From Rhizobium leguminosarum (GTDB lineage Bacteria; Pseudomonadota; Alphaproteobacteria; Rhizobiales; Rhizobiaceae): a stretch of DNA of 64,000 bases. The DNA is taken from assembly GCF_001652265.1 (NCBI RefSeq), contig NZ_LWBS01000077.1, forward strand, positions 1 through 64,000, in the 5' to 3' direction. Below, one piece after another: positions 8,368 to 17,128 of the stretch; the stretch's first letter is position 1, and each line of letters starts with the position of its first letter. A program made the position numbers and the translations under genes. The notes below the pieces were generated by a model. The model saw only the letters and a list, made by a program, of their open reading frames with translations, did no database searches and was not told the DNA's origin.

Positions 8368-9261
8368 ATGGAGGCTGTCAACCTCAATCGGTTGGCCTAT
8401 TTCGCAGCGGTCGTCGATACCGGCTCGTTCACCAAAGCTGCCGAGCGCCTCGCGATCACAAAGACGGTCGTCAGCCAGCAGGTTGCGCGGCTGGAAGCTG
8501 AGTTAAAAACCAGCTTGCTCCTCCGAACAACGCGACGCGTCGAGCCGACTGAGGCCGGCAAGCTTCTCTACGCGCGCTGCGTCATGATCTTCCGCGAAGC
8601 CGGGGACGCGGTCGGTGAAATCACCCGCGCAAATGCCGAGCCGACCGGCATGCTACGCATTGCTGCGCCCAATGATTATGGTGCGAGCACGATCGCTCCG
8701 ATTGCTGCGGCCTTTATCCGGAAGTACCCCGCTTGCAGGGTGGAGCTTCTGCTCGCCGATACGAAGATGGATTTGCTCGCCAATCAGATCGATCTGTCGA
8801 TCCGCGTTGGTTGGCTCGATGACTCTAGTCATCAAGCGAGGCGGATCGGTTCGTTCCGGCAGTTTCTTGTTGCGTCCCCCAGCTTCTCCGCCACGCTCAG
8901 TTTGAATAGCCCAGAGGATGCGGCGGGCCAGCCGTTTATCGCCAACCTGGCCCTCAAGGAGCCGGTGGTCTGGAGGTTTATCCAGGGCGATTTCGACCGG
9001 CGGACTGTGCGGATGCAACAGAGCCTCATGAGCAATTCGACGCCTGCGGTTCTCGCGGCCACGCTTGCTGGGGCAGGCATGTCCGTGCTTCCGGATTTTC
9101 TGGCTGGAGAGCATATAGACGCTGGCCGACTGATAAGATTATTGCCGGACTGGAGCCTGCCGGCCGGAGGAATCTATGTCGTCTATCCGGCAGCTCGATT
9201 CCGCACACCCAAAGTCACGGCCTTTGTCGCAATGCTTACGGACGGTCGCTCGCCCGTCTAG
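8368..9261 (+). CDS. LysR-family transcriptional regulator
   Basis: A 297-residue LysR regulator. The winged-helix N-terminus NRLAYFAAVVDTGSFTKAAERL and TKTVVSQQVARLEAEL is followed by a periplasmic-binding-like effector domain. The ATG follows GGGGAAGAGGG. It is transcribed away from the DsbA-fold gene, which LysR proteins of this arrangement usually control from the shared intergenic region. The inducer cannot be told. Confidence 0.88.
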   Translation: MEAVNLNRLAYFAAVVDTGSFTKAAERLAITKTVVSQQVARLEAELKTSLLLRTTRRVEPTEAGKLLYARCVMIFREAGDAVGEITRANAEPTGMLRIAAPNDYGASTIAPIAAAFIRKYPACRVELLLADTKMDLLANQIDLSIRVGWLDDSSHQARRIGSFRQFLVASPSFSATLSLNSPEDAAGQPFIANLALKEPVVWRFIQGDFDRRTVRMQQSLMSNSTPAVLAATLAGAGMSVLPDFLAGEHIDAGRLIRLLPDWSLPAGGIYVVYPAARFRTPKVTAFVAMLTDGRSPV

Positions 9262-9432
9262 GCTGCGCCATCACGGAGCCTAAGTTGCTCCGAAGCAGCC
9301 TTGCGGTGCCGGGGAATTGGTATGCCGCCGCACGGCTTTGCAAAAGAAACCCCGACGCCATATTCTCGCCTTGACGGCGACCCCTTCCCGAAGTTCGTTC
9401 AAGCGCTATGGTGTAGGAAAACAAGGGCGAGC

Positions 9433-9699
9433 ATGGGACAAGATATAAGTTACCTTCTAGAACGGATGACGATTGTCGGTGATCTCGAGGTCGCCTCCTT
9501 TGTCCCCTGGATCCAGCGTCATGCCGCCAAGCTTGGGCTCTCGCACACCATATCTCATATGAGTTCCATGCGGATCGAACTTGAGGTCGCTGGGCCGGAG
9601 GAACTGATCGACATGATGGAGATGGGATGCTCTCTCGGGCCCATCGACGTGTGGGTCGAGAGGATAGATCGAACGGCGATCAGCGGCGAAAGGACCTAG
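9433..9699 (+). CDS. Acylphosphatase-like small protein with substituted active site
   Basis: An 88-residue protein that can be lined up without gaps on acylphosphatases: VGDLEVASFVPW stands where GxVQGVxFR is expected, followed by AAKLGLSHTISH (A..LGLxGxVxN), and then ELEVAGPEELIDMM and GPIDVWVERI. The catalytic arginine is replaced by Val and the catalytic asparagine by His, so it is unlikely to hydrolyse acyl phosphates. The start at 9433 (MGQDISYLLERMTIVG) follows an AGGGCGAGC; the open frame extends upstream to 9301, and an internal ATG at 9466 is also possible. It stands alone between a LysR gene and the Rieske operon. A ligand-binding or regulatory role is possible but unproven. Confidence 0.6.
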   Translation: MGQDISYLLERMTIVGDLEVASFVPWIQRHAAKLGLSHTISHMSSMRIELEVAGPEELIDMMEMGCSLGPIDVWVERIDRTAISGERT

Positions 9700-9724
9700 T
9701 CCGGGCTCTCGCGTATTTCATCCG

Positions 9725-9768
9725 TGCATATTATTTACTCAATGTTGCCAATGCGAAATAATTATGCA
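9725..9768. promoter_or_regulatory. Inverted repeat upstream of the Rieske operon (candidate operator)
   Basis: TGCATATTATTT at 9725-9736 is repeated inverted as AAATAATTATGCA at 9756-9768, differing by one inserted base, with a 19-bp spacer, in an AT-rich stretch about 86 bp before the first gene of the 9854-18036 operon. Position and symmetry suggest an operator or activator site; no regulator gene is adjacent that clearly belongs to it. Confidence 0.45.
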
Positions 9769-9853
9769 AACCTGATAAGGTTGAGCGGAATTGCCTCGAT
9801 GCGGAGGTGGGACGTGCTCGGCAAGCATATGATTTTGTTTGGGAACTCTAGTC

Positions 9854-10504
9854 ATGCCATCCGCTACGACCGGCTTTTGGACGCCAGTCGCCCTTTCCCG
9901 GGATCTGCCGGCCGGAACCGTCATGCCGGCTTGGACGGCAGCCGGATCGATTGCCCTGTGGCGCAGCGCTTCGGGGCGCATATCGGCATCGGCGGATCGC
10001 TGTCCGCACCGTGGCATGCGCTTGTCTCACGGCTTCGTGCGTGGCGAGGCGCTTTCTTGTATTTATCACGGCTGGAGCTATGGCCAGGCCGGAAACTGTC
10101 TCCGCATCCCGGCCCATCCGGGGCTGACGCCACCGGAAACCATCCGCGTCGCCACCCACGATGTCGAGGAAGCAGACAGCGTGATCTGGGTGGCCGTGAG
10201 CACGCCGGCATCGAAGCCGCCGAAGCTCGAGGGCCTCATCCCGTTGCGCTCGCTGACGGCGTTCGCCGGCATCGCCGCGATCGAGGCGGCTGCTGGCGCC
10301 AAGGCGGCTCCTGACGGTCTTGTCGAGATCGACGCATCCACCGGGGCAGTCTGTCTGCTGTTATCCGCCCAAGAAGACGGACAGACGTTGATCCATGTGC
10401 TGCTGAAGGGTGACACCGGCCCCGCGGCGGGCATCGGCGCCTCACGCGCCGCCGAGAGCTTGCGCCGCCGGGCCGAGGGTCTTCAGAGGGAGATCGCGCA
10501 ATGA
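9854..10504 (+). CDS. Stand-alone Rieske [2Fe-2S] protein
   Basis: A 216-residue protein with one Rieske domain: CPHRG (C50, H52) and CIYHGW (C69, H72) provide the CxH...CxxH ligands of a [2Fe-2S] cluster. The fold region (residues 1-115) resembles the N-terminal domain of oxygenase alpha subunits (FWTPVALSRDLPAG), but the catalytic mononuclear-iron domain is absent; the remaining 100 residues are unassigned. The next gene encodes exactly the missing catalytic domain and overlaps by 4 bp (ATGA), so the two polypeptides should work together, the Rieske protein passing electrons to the oxygenase. The ATG at 9854 is chosen over an upstream TTG at 9839. No reductase gene lies in the operon. Confidence 0.85.
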   Translation: MPSATTGFWTPVALSRDLPAGTVMPAWTAAGSIALWRSASGRISASADRCPHRGMRLSHGFVRGEALSCIYHGWSYGQAGNCLRIPAHPGLTPPETIRVATHDVEEADSVIWVAVSTPASKPPKLEGLIPLRSLTAFAGIAAIEAAAGAKAAPDGLVEIDASTGAVCLLLSAQEDGQTLIHVLLKGDTGPAAGIGASRAAESLRRRAEGLQREIAQ

Positions 10505-11346
10505 CCACGCAGGCGATGATCGACGAATGGTATCCGGTCGGGCTGCTCAGCCAGCTCGACAGCGCCGGACGCAAGACGGCGCTGATGGGCGAGCCGATCG
10601 ACGTAGCGCGCGATGCCGATGGCAATGCGCAGGTGACGGGCGGCGATGGCCGTGTTCTGCCGGTGCGTGCGCGTTACGGTCATATCTGGTCCTCCCTCGG
10701 CGAGCCGAAGAAGGAACTTTTCCCCATTCCCGAGGCCGATCAGCCCGGCCGACGCTTCGTCGATGTCGGCGTGGTGCGGGTGCGCTGCTCGCCGCTCCGT
10801 GCCGTCGAGAACTTCCTCGACATCGCTCATTTCCCCTTCGTCCACACCGACATTCTCGGCGCAGAGCCGCACACGGAGGTCCAGAACTACAAGGTCGAGA
10901 TCCGCGAGGAAGAAGACGAGGTCTGGGCAACGCAGGTGAAATTCTACCAGCCGCAGGCCGCCAAGTCGGCAAGCGGCGGGATCACGACGGAATACATGTA
11001 CCGCGTGCCGGCGCCGACCTGCTCCGTGCTTTACAAGACCTGCCCGCCGCGCCCGAGCGAATGGGATGTCATCACGCTCTTCGTGCAGCCGCTGGCCGAG
11101 GACCTGTGCGACGTCTGGCCGTGGATGGCGCTCTTCGATGACGAGACCGCGATGACCGACCTCATTCATTTCCAGCAGACGATCTTTCTGCAGGACCGTT
11201 CGATCCTCGAAAACCAGATCCCGCGGCTGCTGCCCCTCGACCCCGGCATGGAAATTCCAACGCGGGCCGATCTGACATCGATCGCTTACCGGCGCTGGCT
11301 GAAGCGTCACAACTATACCTACGGCGCACAGCTGGTGGCGCAATGA
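10501..11346 (+). CDS. Rieske-less aromatic-ring-hydroxylase-type oxygenase subunit (NdmC-like)
   Basis: A 281-residue protein equivalent to the C-terminal catalytic domain of Rieske non-haem iron oxygenases (VanA/N-demethylase branch). ENFLDIAHFPFVH (about 103-115) supplies the bridging Asp107 and iron ligands His110 and His115; QDRSILENQ near residue 230 gives the probable Asp ligand. The N-terminal 90 residues keep the alpha-subunit edge (DEWYPVG, VRARYGHIW) but have no CxH or CxxH, so no Rieske cluster can form. This is the architecture of NdmC of caffeine-degrading pseudomonads, which relies on a Rieske centre from a partner and a GST-like subunit. Here both partners are adjacent (9854 and 11343). 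Substrate inferred, from neighbours, to be an N-methylated purine or similar heterocycle. Confidence 0.8.
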   Translation: MTTQAMIDEWYPVGLLSQLDSAGRKTALMGEPIDVARDADGNAQVTGGDGRVLPVRARYGHIWSSLGEPKKELFPIPEADQPGRRFVDVGVVRVRCSPLRAVENFLDIAHFPFVHTDILGAEPHTEVQNYKVEIREEEDEVWATQVKFYQPQAAKSASGGITTEYMYRVPAPTCSVLYKTCPPRPSEWDVITLFVQPLAEDLCDVWPWMALFDDETAMTDLIHFQQTIFLQDRSILENQIPRLLPLDPGMEIPTRADLTSIAYRRWLKRHNYTYGAQLVAQ

Positions 11347-12002
11347 AGCTCTACGACTACATTCTCTCGCCCAGTTGCTACAAGGTGCGCCTGATGGCGG
11401 CGCTGACCGGCGTGAAGCTTGACCTGCGCCCGGTGGATTTCCATCCCGGCGCCGAGCATCGCGGCCCCGAGCTGCTTGCGCTCAACCCGGCAGGCTCCAT
11501 TCCGATCCTGGAGGATGGCGATCTGATCCTGACGGAATCGTCGGCGATCCTCGTCTATCTCGCCGCCAACGCATCACCCGAATGGCTCGGCAGCGGTAAG
11601 GCCGAGGAAGCGGCGCGGGTGCAGCAATGGCTGTCGTTCTCCGGCCGGCTGACGGCAAGCCTCGGCGGTGCACGGCTCCATGAAATGCTGTTGCGGCCGG
11701 GCGATATTGGCGCTCTGCAGGCCCAGGGCATCGCCGCCCTTCGCGAGCTTGAAGCCGGGCTTGTCGAGCAGGGCCTTCGCGGCATGCGTTTTCTCGCCGC
11801 CGACCGGCCGACAATTGCCGACATCGCCTGCTTTCCCTATGTGGCGCTGGCGCCCGATGGCGGTGTCACGCTGGATGCTTATCCGGCGATCCGGCTCTGG
11901 TCCCGGGCGCTGCGCGCCCTCGACAAGTTTATCGAGATGCCAGGTATTCACCGGCTGCACGAGTTGAAGCCCGAACCTCAAATTGAACCGGGCGAGGCGT
12001 GA
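11343..12002 (+). CDS. Glutathione S-transferase-like protein (NdmE-like position)
   Basis: A 219-residue protein with a thioredoxin-fold N-terminal domain (MKLYDYILSPSCYKVRL, NPAGSIPILEDGDLILTESSAI) and an all-helical C-terminal domain (TIADIACFPYVAL), the full GST layout. It overlaps the oxygenase gene by ATGA. Residues LSPSC near the N-terminus sit where the catalytic Ser/Cys of GSTs lies, so activity is possible. In the methylxanthine N7-demethylase a GST homologue, NdmE, is a structural subunit bound to the Rieske-less NdmC; the same gene order here suggests a structural rather than detoxifying role. That is inference; a glutathione-dependent step in the pathway is the alternative. Confidence 0.85.
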   Translation: MKLYDYILSPSCYKVRLMAALTGVKLDLRPVDFHPGAEHRGPELLALNPAGSIPILEDGDLILTESSAILVYLAANASPEWLGSGKAEEAARVQQWLSFSGRLTASLGGARLHEMLLRPGDIGALQAQGIAALRELEAGLVEQGLRGMRFLAADRPTIADIACFPYVALAPDGGVTLDAYPAIRLWSRALRALDKFIEMPGIHRLHELKPEPQIEPGEA

Positions 12003-12003
12003 G

Positions 12004-13383
12004 ATGGCTGGATATCTCCTGAAGAACTGCGCAGCCGTGATTGCCGACGAGGGCAAGGGGCCGGTCGTTCATCGCAATGTCGATCTCCTGACCAGCGGTC
12101 CGGCGATCCTGGCGATCGGCGAAAATCTGGCGGCGGACGCATTGCCTGCCGGCACGACCGTGCAGGATGCTGCCGGCTGTTTCGTCTATCCGGGTCTCGT
12201 CAACACCCATCATCACTTCTTCCAGTGCTTCGTGCGCAACCGCGCTGATCTCGACTGGACGAAGCTTTCGGTGATCGAGTGGCTGGACCGCATCTACCCG
12301 ATCTTTTCGCAGCTCAACGAGGCGTGCTTTTACCACTCCTCCGTCACGGCGATGGCCGAGATGATCAAGCATGGCTGCACCACGGCCTTTGACCACCAGT
12401 ACAATTTCCCCCGGCATGCCGGGAAGCGGTTGATCGACCGCCAGTTCGAAGCGGCTGAGCTGCTCGGCATGCGTTTCCATGCCGGCCGCGGCGGCAACAC
12501 CCTGCCGAAGTCGGAAGGCTCGACCATCCCCGACGAGATGCTGGAAACGACCGACGAGTTCATCGCCGACTGCGCCCGGCTGATCGAGACCTACCACGAT
12601 ACCAGCCCCTTCAGCATGCGTCAGGTGGTGGTCGCGCCCTGCCAGCCGGTCAATTGCTATCGCGAGACCTTCGTGGAATCGGTGGCATTGGCGCGCGATT
12701 GCGGCGTCATGATGCATACTCATGTCGGCGAAGGCGAGAGCCCGGTCATTCAGGCTCGCCATGGCATGCGTACGGTCGACTATCTGGAAGAACTTGGCTT
12801 TGCCGGGCCCGACGCCTTCTATGCCCATTGCTGGGAACTCACCCACGACGAACTCAGGAAGATGGCCGCCAGCGGCACCGGCGTCGCGCATTGCCCGGAA
12901 CCGGTCTATCTGGTCGGCGCTGAGGTAACCGACATTCCCGCCATGGCCGCCTTCGGCCTGCGCATCGGCCTCGGCTGCGACGGCGCTGCCTCCAACGACA
13001 ATTCCAACCTGATGCACTGCCTGCACTCCGCCTACATGCTGCAGTGCCTCGTCGCCTCCGGCCGCGCCCATTCCGTGCCGCCGCCGCTCGATTTCCTCGG
13101 CTACGGTACGTCTGGGGGGGCCAGCCTGCTCGGCCGGCGCGATATCGGCCGGCTGGCGCCCGGCATGGCCGCCGACCTGTTTGCGATCGACACGCGGCGC
13201 ATGGATTATGTCGGCACGCGGCACGATCCGCTGAGCCTGATTGCCCGCGTCGGCATCGGCATGGCGACCGACATGACCATGATCAATGGCCGCATCGTCT
13301 GGCAGAAGGGCGAATTCCCCGGTCTCGACGAGGCCAAGCTGTCAGCCGATGCCGAGGCCGCACTATCCGCCGTAGAATTTTAA
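12004..13383 (+). CDS. Amidohydrolase, 8-oxoguanine/guanine deaminase-like
   Basis: A 459-residue metal-dependent amidohydrolase of the ATZ/TRZ-guanine deaminase (COG0402) group. NTHHHFFQ gives the metal-binding HxH, HTHVGEGES and HCWELTHDE supply further ligand/substrate residues, and GLGCDGAASND holds the catalytic Asp. The segment NTHHHFFQCFVRN with WLDRIYPIFSQL resembles 8-oxoguanine deaminases and AtzB-like aminohydrolases. The start ATG at 12004 lies one base after the GST stop, with GAGG upstream. Deamination of a purine-like ring is the expected reaction. The exact substrate is unknown; context suggests a product or substrate of the upstream oxygenase. Confidence 0.85.
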   Translation: MAGYLLKNCAAVIADEGKGPVVHRNVDLLTSGPAILAIGENLAADALPAGTTVQDAAGCFVYPGLVNTHHHFFQCFVRNRADLDWTKLSVIEWLDRIYPIFSQLNEACFYHSSVTAMAEMIKHGCTTAFDHQYNFPRHAGKRLIDRQFEAAELLGMRFHAGRGGNTLPKSEGSTIPDEMLETTDEFIADCARLIETYHDTSPFSMRQVVVAPCQPVNCYRETFVESVALARDCGVMMHTHVGEGESPVIQARHGMRTVDYLEELGFAGPDAFYAHCWELTHDELRKMAASGTGVAHCPEPVYLVGAEVTDIPAMAAFGLRIGLGCDGAASNDNSNLMHCLHSAYMLQCLVASGRAHSVPPPLDFLGYGTSGGASLLGRRDIGRLAPGMAADLFAIDTRRMDYVGTRHDPLSLIARVGIGMATDMTMINGRIVWQKGEFPGLDEAKLSADAEAALSAVEF

Positions 13384-13409
13384 AAAAACCAAAAGAGGGA
13401 ACTGAGAAC

Positions 13410-14507
13410 ATGACCAAACTGACCCGCAGAAACCTGATGACGGCCGCTGCCGCCACCGGCCTTGCCGGCGTACTCGGCAGCCGCCTTGCTTTGGCCGCCG
13501 ACGAACCGCTCGGCATCACGCTCGTCGTCCCGTCGCCGATCGGCGACGTCGGCTGGGGGCATGCACTTGCCGCCGGTCTCGAGCCGATCAAGGCCGCTTA
13601 CGGCGACAAGGTCAAGATCACCGTGCTCGAGAATATCGCGGAAGGTCCGGACGCCGACCGCATCATGAACAAGACGGTCGCCGACGGAAACAAGTTCCTG
13701 GTCGCCGGCTCTTTCGGTTATCAGAACGGTGCCTTGCAGATCGCCCGCCGCGATCCGAGCGTCACGGTTCTGCACGCCTCTGGCTTCCAGGTTGCTCCGA
13801 ACTTCTCGCCGTTCGCCGCCAAATATTTCCAGGGTACCTATCTGCTCGGCATGGCTGCCGCGGCACTTTCCAAGACCGGCAAGCTCGGCTCCGTCTCCGC
13901 CTTCGCCATTCCCGAACTGATCACCTCGATCAACGCCTTCACTCTCGGTGCCCAGGCCGTCAAGCCCGATATCGAGGTCTCGGTCGTCTGGGTGAACTCC
14001 TGGTTCGACCCGGCCAAGGAGCAGGAGGCCGCCAAGGCGCTGATCGCGCAGAAATGCGACGTGATCTTCTCCAACGCCCAGGACACGCCGTCCGTCATCT
14101 CGGCCTGCGAGGAAGCCGGCGTCTACGCCTTCAACCTCAATTCCTCGATGAAGAAATATGCGCCGAAGACTTATCTCGGCTGCATCTCGACGGACTGGTC
14201 GCCGTTCTTCAAGGCATCGGTCGACGCCCACCTCGCCGGGACGTTCAAGGGCGCCAACGCGTTCCTCGGCGTCGCCGACAAGGTCGTCGAAGTGGTGGAC
14301 TGGAGCCCGGATGTTCCGGCTGACGTGATGACCAAGATCAAGGAGATCGAGGCAAAGATCGCCGACGGCAGCTTCTCGCCTTTCACCGGGCCGATCATCA
14401 AGGCCGACGACAGTGAAGGTGTCGCATCCGGCGCAACCATGGCCGACGCCGAGATCATCGCCATGAATTGGCACGTCAGGGGCGTGTCCACGCCGCTGCC
14501 GAAATAA
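13410..14507 (+). CDS. BMP-family ABC transporter substrate-binding protein
   Basis: A 365-residue periplasmic protein of the BMP/PnrA-like (Med) family, used by nucleoside and purine-type ABC importers. The N-terminus MTKLTRRNLMTAAAATGLAG is a twin-arginine-type signal. Typical features are PIGDVGWGHALAAGL, the DxDRIMN segment, and FSNAQDTPSVISACEEAGV. The ribosome site AGAGGGA lies ahead of the ATG at 13410; the open frame further upstream overlaps the deaminase gene and is chance. It begins the transporter half of the operon and should deliver the compound that the upstream enzymes degrade. Confidence 0.92.
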   Translation: MTKLTRRNLMTAAAATGLAGVLGSRLALAADEPLGITLVVPSPIGDVGWGHALAAGLEPIKAAYGDKVKITVLENIAEGPDADRIMNKTVADGNKFLVAGSFGYQNGALQIARRDPSVTVLHASGFQVAPNFSPFAAKYFQGTYLLGMAAAALSKTGKLGSVSAFAIPELITSINAFTLGAQAVKPDIEVSVVWVNSWFDPAKEQEAAKALIAQKCDVIFSNAQDTPSVISACEEAGVYAFNLNSSMKKYAPKTYLGCISTDWSPFFKASVDAHLAGTFKGANAFLGVADKVVEVVDWSPDVPADVMTKIKEIEAKIADGSFSPFTGPIIKADDSEGVASGATMADAEIIAMNWHVRGVSTPLPK

Positions 14508-14510
14508 GTC

Positions 14511-16028
14511 ATGACGACCCCGCTTCTGTCGCTGCGCGGCATTTCGAAGAGCTACGGCCAGATCCATGCCAATCAGGCGATTGATCTGGACGTGGCGCGG
14601 CAATCGATCCATGCGATCCTCGGAGAAAACGGGGCGGGAAAATCGACGCTGATGAAGCTGATCTACGGCGTCGAGCAACCGGACGACGGAGACGTCGTCT
14701 GGGAAGGAGAACCCTTGCGCCTTGCCTCCCCTGCCGAGGCAAGGCGCCACGGCATCGGCATGGTCTTCCAGCACTTTTCGCTGTTCGAGACCCTGACCGT
14801 CCTGGAGAATATTCGGCTGGTTGTGCCGGGTCGCAAGGCTGAGCTCAAGGACCGCATTCGGACGCTTGGACGGGAATTCGGCCTTGAGGTCGACCCGCTC
14901 GCCCATGTGCATGCGCTGTCCGTCGGCGAGCGGCAACGGGTAGAGATCATCCGAAGCCTGATGACCTATCCGAAGCTGCTGATCCTCGACGAGCCAACCT
15001 CCGTCCTGCCGCCGCAACTGGTGGTGAAGCTCTTCGACACGTTGCGTCGGCTGCGCGACGGCGGCGTTTCCATCCTGTTGATCTCCCACAAGCTCGAGGA
15101 AATCCGGGCGATCTGTGACCGGGCGACCATCCTGCGCGGCGGACGCGTGACCGGGAATGTCGACCCGCGTGACCACGATGCCCATGACCTTGCCCGCATG
15201 ATGATCGGCCGCGATATGCCCGCTCCCATCTCGGCGCTGCCATTGTCTGGCGGCGAAAAACGGCTGGAGATCATCGGTTTGGACTACCAGCCCGACGACC
15301 CCTTTGCCGTGCCGCTCTCCGGCATCAGCCTCGAAGTGCGTTCCGGCGAAATCCTCGGGATCGCCGGTATTTCGGGCAACGGCCAAAGCGAGCTTGCCAC
15401 GTTGATTTCGGGCGAAACGGTGCTGGGGCGCGACCAACGCGACCGGATCTACATGATGGGGATGGATGTTGGCAGGCTCGATGCCGCCGCGCGGCGGACA
15501 CTCGGATTTGCCTTCATTCCGGAAGACCGGCTCGGACGCGGCGCGGTTCCCGAAATGTCGCTCGCCCTCAACAGCCTGCTGACGGCCCACCCGCTCAAGC
15601 TCTTGCGGCACGGTCTCGTCGACAGGGCGCGGGCTTTGGCGTTCACCAAGGATTGCATCCGTCAGTATGATGTGCGCACACCCGGCCCGGATGCGGAAGC
15701 CGGCACCCTGTCCGGCGGCAATCTGCAGAAGTTCATCGTTGGCCGCGAAATCATGCTGTCTCCGAAATTGCTTTTCGTGGCGCAGCCGACCTGGGGCGTC
15801 GATATCGGCGCAGCATCCGCCATCCGCAGCCGTCTGGTCGCATTGCGCAATCAGGGCATGGCGATCCTCGTCATTTCCGAGGAACTGGAAGAACTGTTCG
15901 AGCTCTGCGATTCCATACAGGTGCTGCATCACGGCCGGCTCAGCCCGCCGCTCGCGACACGCGACACGAAGCCCGAGGAGATCGGCCGATACATGATCGG
16001 GGCGCCCTCCCCCGAGAAAGTCCAGTGA
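14511..16028 (+). CDS. BMP-type ABC transporter ATPase (two nucleotide-binding domains)
   Basis: A 505-residue double ATPase of the sugar/nucleoside (RbsA/YufO) type. The first domain has Walker [13 protein letters not shown], signature LSVGERQRVEI and Walker [12 protein letters not shown]. The second is degenerate as usual in this family: GISGNGQSELATL for Walker A, LSGGNLQKFIVG signature and FVAQPTWGVD for Walker B. It lies 3 bp after the binding-protein gene and its stop overlaps the permease start. Confidence 0.92.
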   Translation: MTTPLLSLRGISKSYGQIHANQAIDLDVARQSIHAILGENGAGKSTLMKLIYGVEQPDDGDVVWEGEPLRLASPAEARRHGIGMVFQHFSLFETLTVLENIRLVVPGRKAELKDRIRTLGREFGLEVDPLAHVHALSVGERQRVEIIRSLMTYPKLLILDEPTSVLPPQLVVKLFDTLRRLRDGGVSILLISHKLEEIRAICDRATILRGGRVTGNVDPRDHDAHDLARMMIGRDMPAPISALPLSGGEKRLEIIGLDYQPDDPFAVPLSGISLEVRSGEILGIAGISGNGQSELATLISGETVLGRDQRDRIYMMGMDVGRLDAAARRTLGFAFIPEDRLGRGAVPEMSLALNSLLTAHPLKLLRHGLVDRARALAFTKDCIRQYDVRTPGPDAEAGTLSGGNLQKFIVGREIMLSPKLLFVAQPTWGVDIGAASAIRSRLVALRNQGMAILVISEELEELFELCDSIQVLHHGRLSPPLATRDTKPEEIGRYMIGAPSPEKVQ

Positions 16029-17128
16029 TGAGCGCTTGGTCCCTTGCTTTCGTTCCGACCCTGATCCGCCGGGAGCGCGCCTCGTTTGCCGCGACCTTGC
16101 TCGCGCCCGTCATGGCACTTGTCATAGCGATCGCGCTCAACCTCGGCCTTTACATCTTGATGGGCCGCGACCCTGTCGCGGTCGTTTATGCGATGCTTTT
16201 CGAGCCCTTCCTCTCCTGGGCGTCATTTTCGGAGGTGCTTTTAAAGGCAGGACCGCTCCTTCTGATCGCACAGGGGCTGGCGATCGGCTTCCGCGCCAAG
16301 GTCTTCAACATCGGCGCCGAAGGCCAGTTCATTCTCGGTGCGATCTTCGCCTCTGCCATTCCGGTCTGGTTTCCGCAAGCGACGGGCCAGTGGATCTGGC
16401 CGGCAATGCTGCTGCTCGGCGCCATCGGCGGCGCATTCTGGGCTTCTCTCACCGCTTTCTGGCGTGTGCGCCTCAACGCCAACGAGATCCTCGTTTCGCT
16501 GATGCTGAGCCTCGTTGCGGCGCAGCTGCTGAACTATCTGCTGCTCGGCCCCTGGAAGGATCCGAACGGCTTCAACTTCCCCCAGTCGGTGATGTTTCAG
16601 TATGATGCGATGGTGCCGACCCTGATTGCCGGCACCCGCGTCAATGTCTCGTTCCTGATTACGCTGGCTTTGTCTGTTGCGGCCTGGATCTTCATGCAGA
16701 AGAGCTTCATCGGCTACAAGCTGCAGGTCGGTGGTCTGGCACCGCGGGCTGCCGGCTATGCCGGCTTCAGGGAAGGTTGGGCGATCTGGCTTTCGCTACT
16801 GATCGGCGGCTTTGCAGCCGGCCTTGCGGGGGCTGCCGAAGTCGCCGGTCCGCTCGGTCAACTGCAGCGTTCGGTCGCGAGCGGTTATGGCTATGCGGCC
16901 ATCATCGTCGCCTATCTCGGCGGCCTGCATCCGATCGGCATCGTGATCTCGGGGCTGGTCATGGCGGTCATCTATATCGGCGGCGACAATGCCATGGTCT
17001 CGGCCAACCTGCCGATCGCCGCCGTCCGTGTCTTCCAGGGCAGCCTGCTGCTCGCCTATCTGATCGCCGTCGCCTTCGTGCGCTATCGCCTTGAATGGCG
17101 CCGCGCCGCCCACCGGAGCCCGTCATGA
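16028..17128 (+). CDS. BMP-type ABC transporter permease 1
   Basis: A 366-residue BPD_transp_2 permease with about nine to ten hydrophobic segments, including ANEILVSLMLSLVAAQLLNYLL and YGYAAIIVAYLGGLHPIGIV. It is of the longer YufP type and should pair with the permease at 17125. The start is either the GTG at 16025 (GTGA overlap) or the ATG at 16028 (TGATG overlap) with the ATPase stop; I give the ATG. Confidence 0.9.
   Translation: MSAWSLAFVPTLIRRERASFAATLLAPVMALVIAIALNLGLYILMGRDPVAVVYAMLFEPFLSWASFSEVLLKAGPLLLIAQGLAIGFRAKVFNIGAEGQFILGAIFASAIPVWFPQATGQWIWPAMLLLGAIGGAFWASLTAFWRVRLNANEILVSLMLSLVAAQLLNYLLLGPWKDPNGFNFPQSVMFQYDAMVPTLIAGTRVNVSFLITLALSVAAWIFMQKSFIGYKLQVGGLAPRAAGYAGFREGWAIWLSLLIGGFAAGLAGAAEVAGPLGQLQRSVASGYGYAAIIVAYLGGLHPIGIVISGLVMAVIYIGGDNAMVSANLPIAAVRVFQGSLLLAYLIAVAFVRYRLEWRRAAHRSPS

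Noticed and set aside
11929..13224. A 431-codon minus-strand open frame
   Set aside because: Shadow of the amidohydrolase gene, which has clear metal-ligand motifs on the plus strand.
13380..15932. An 850-codon open frame on the minus strand
   Set aside because: It is antisense to the BMP receptor and ATPase genes, has a random-like Arg/Gly/Asp-rich translation and no family motif; it is an effect of high GC third positions.
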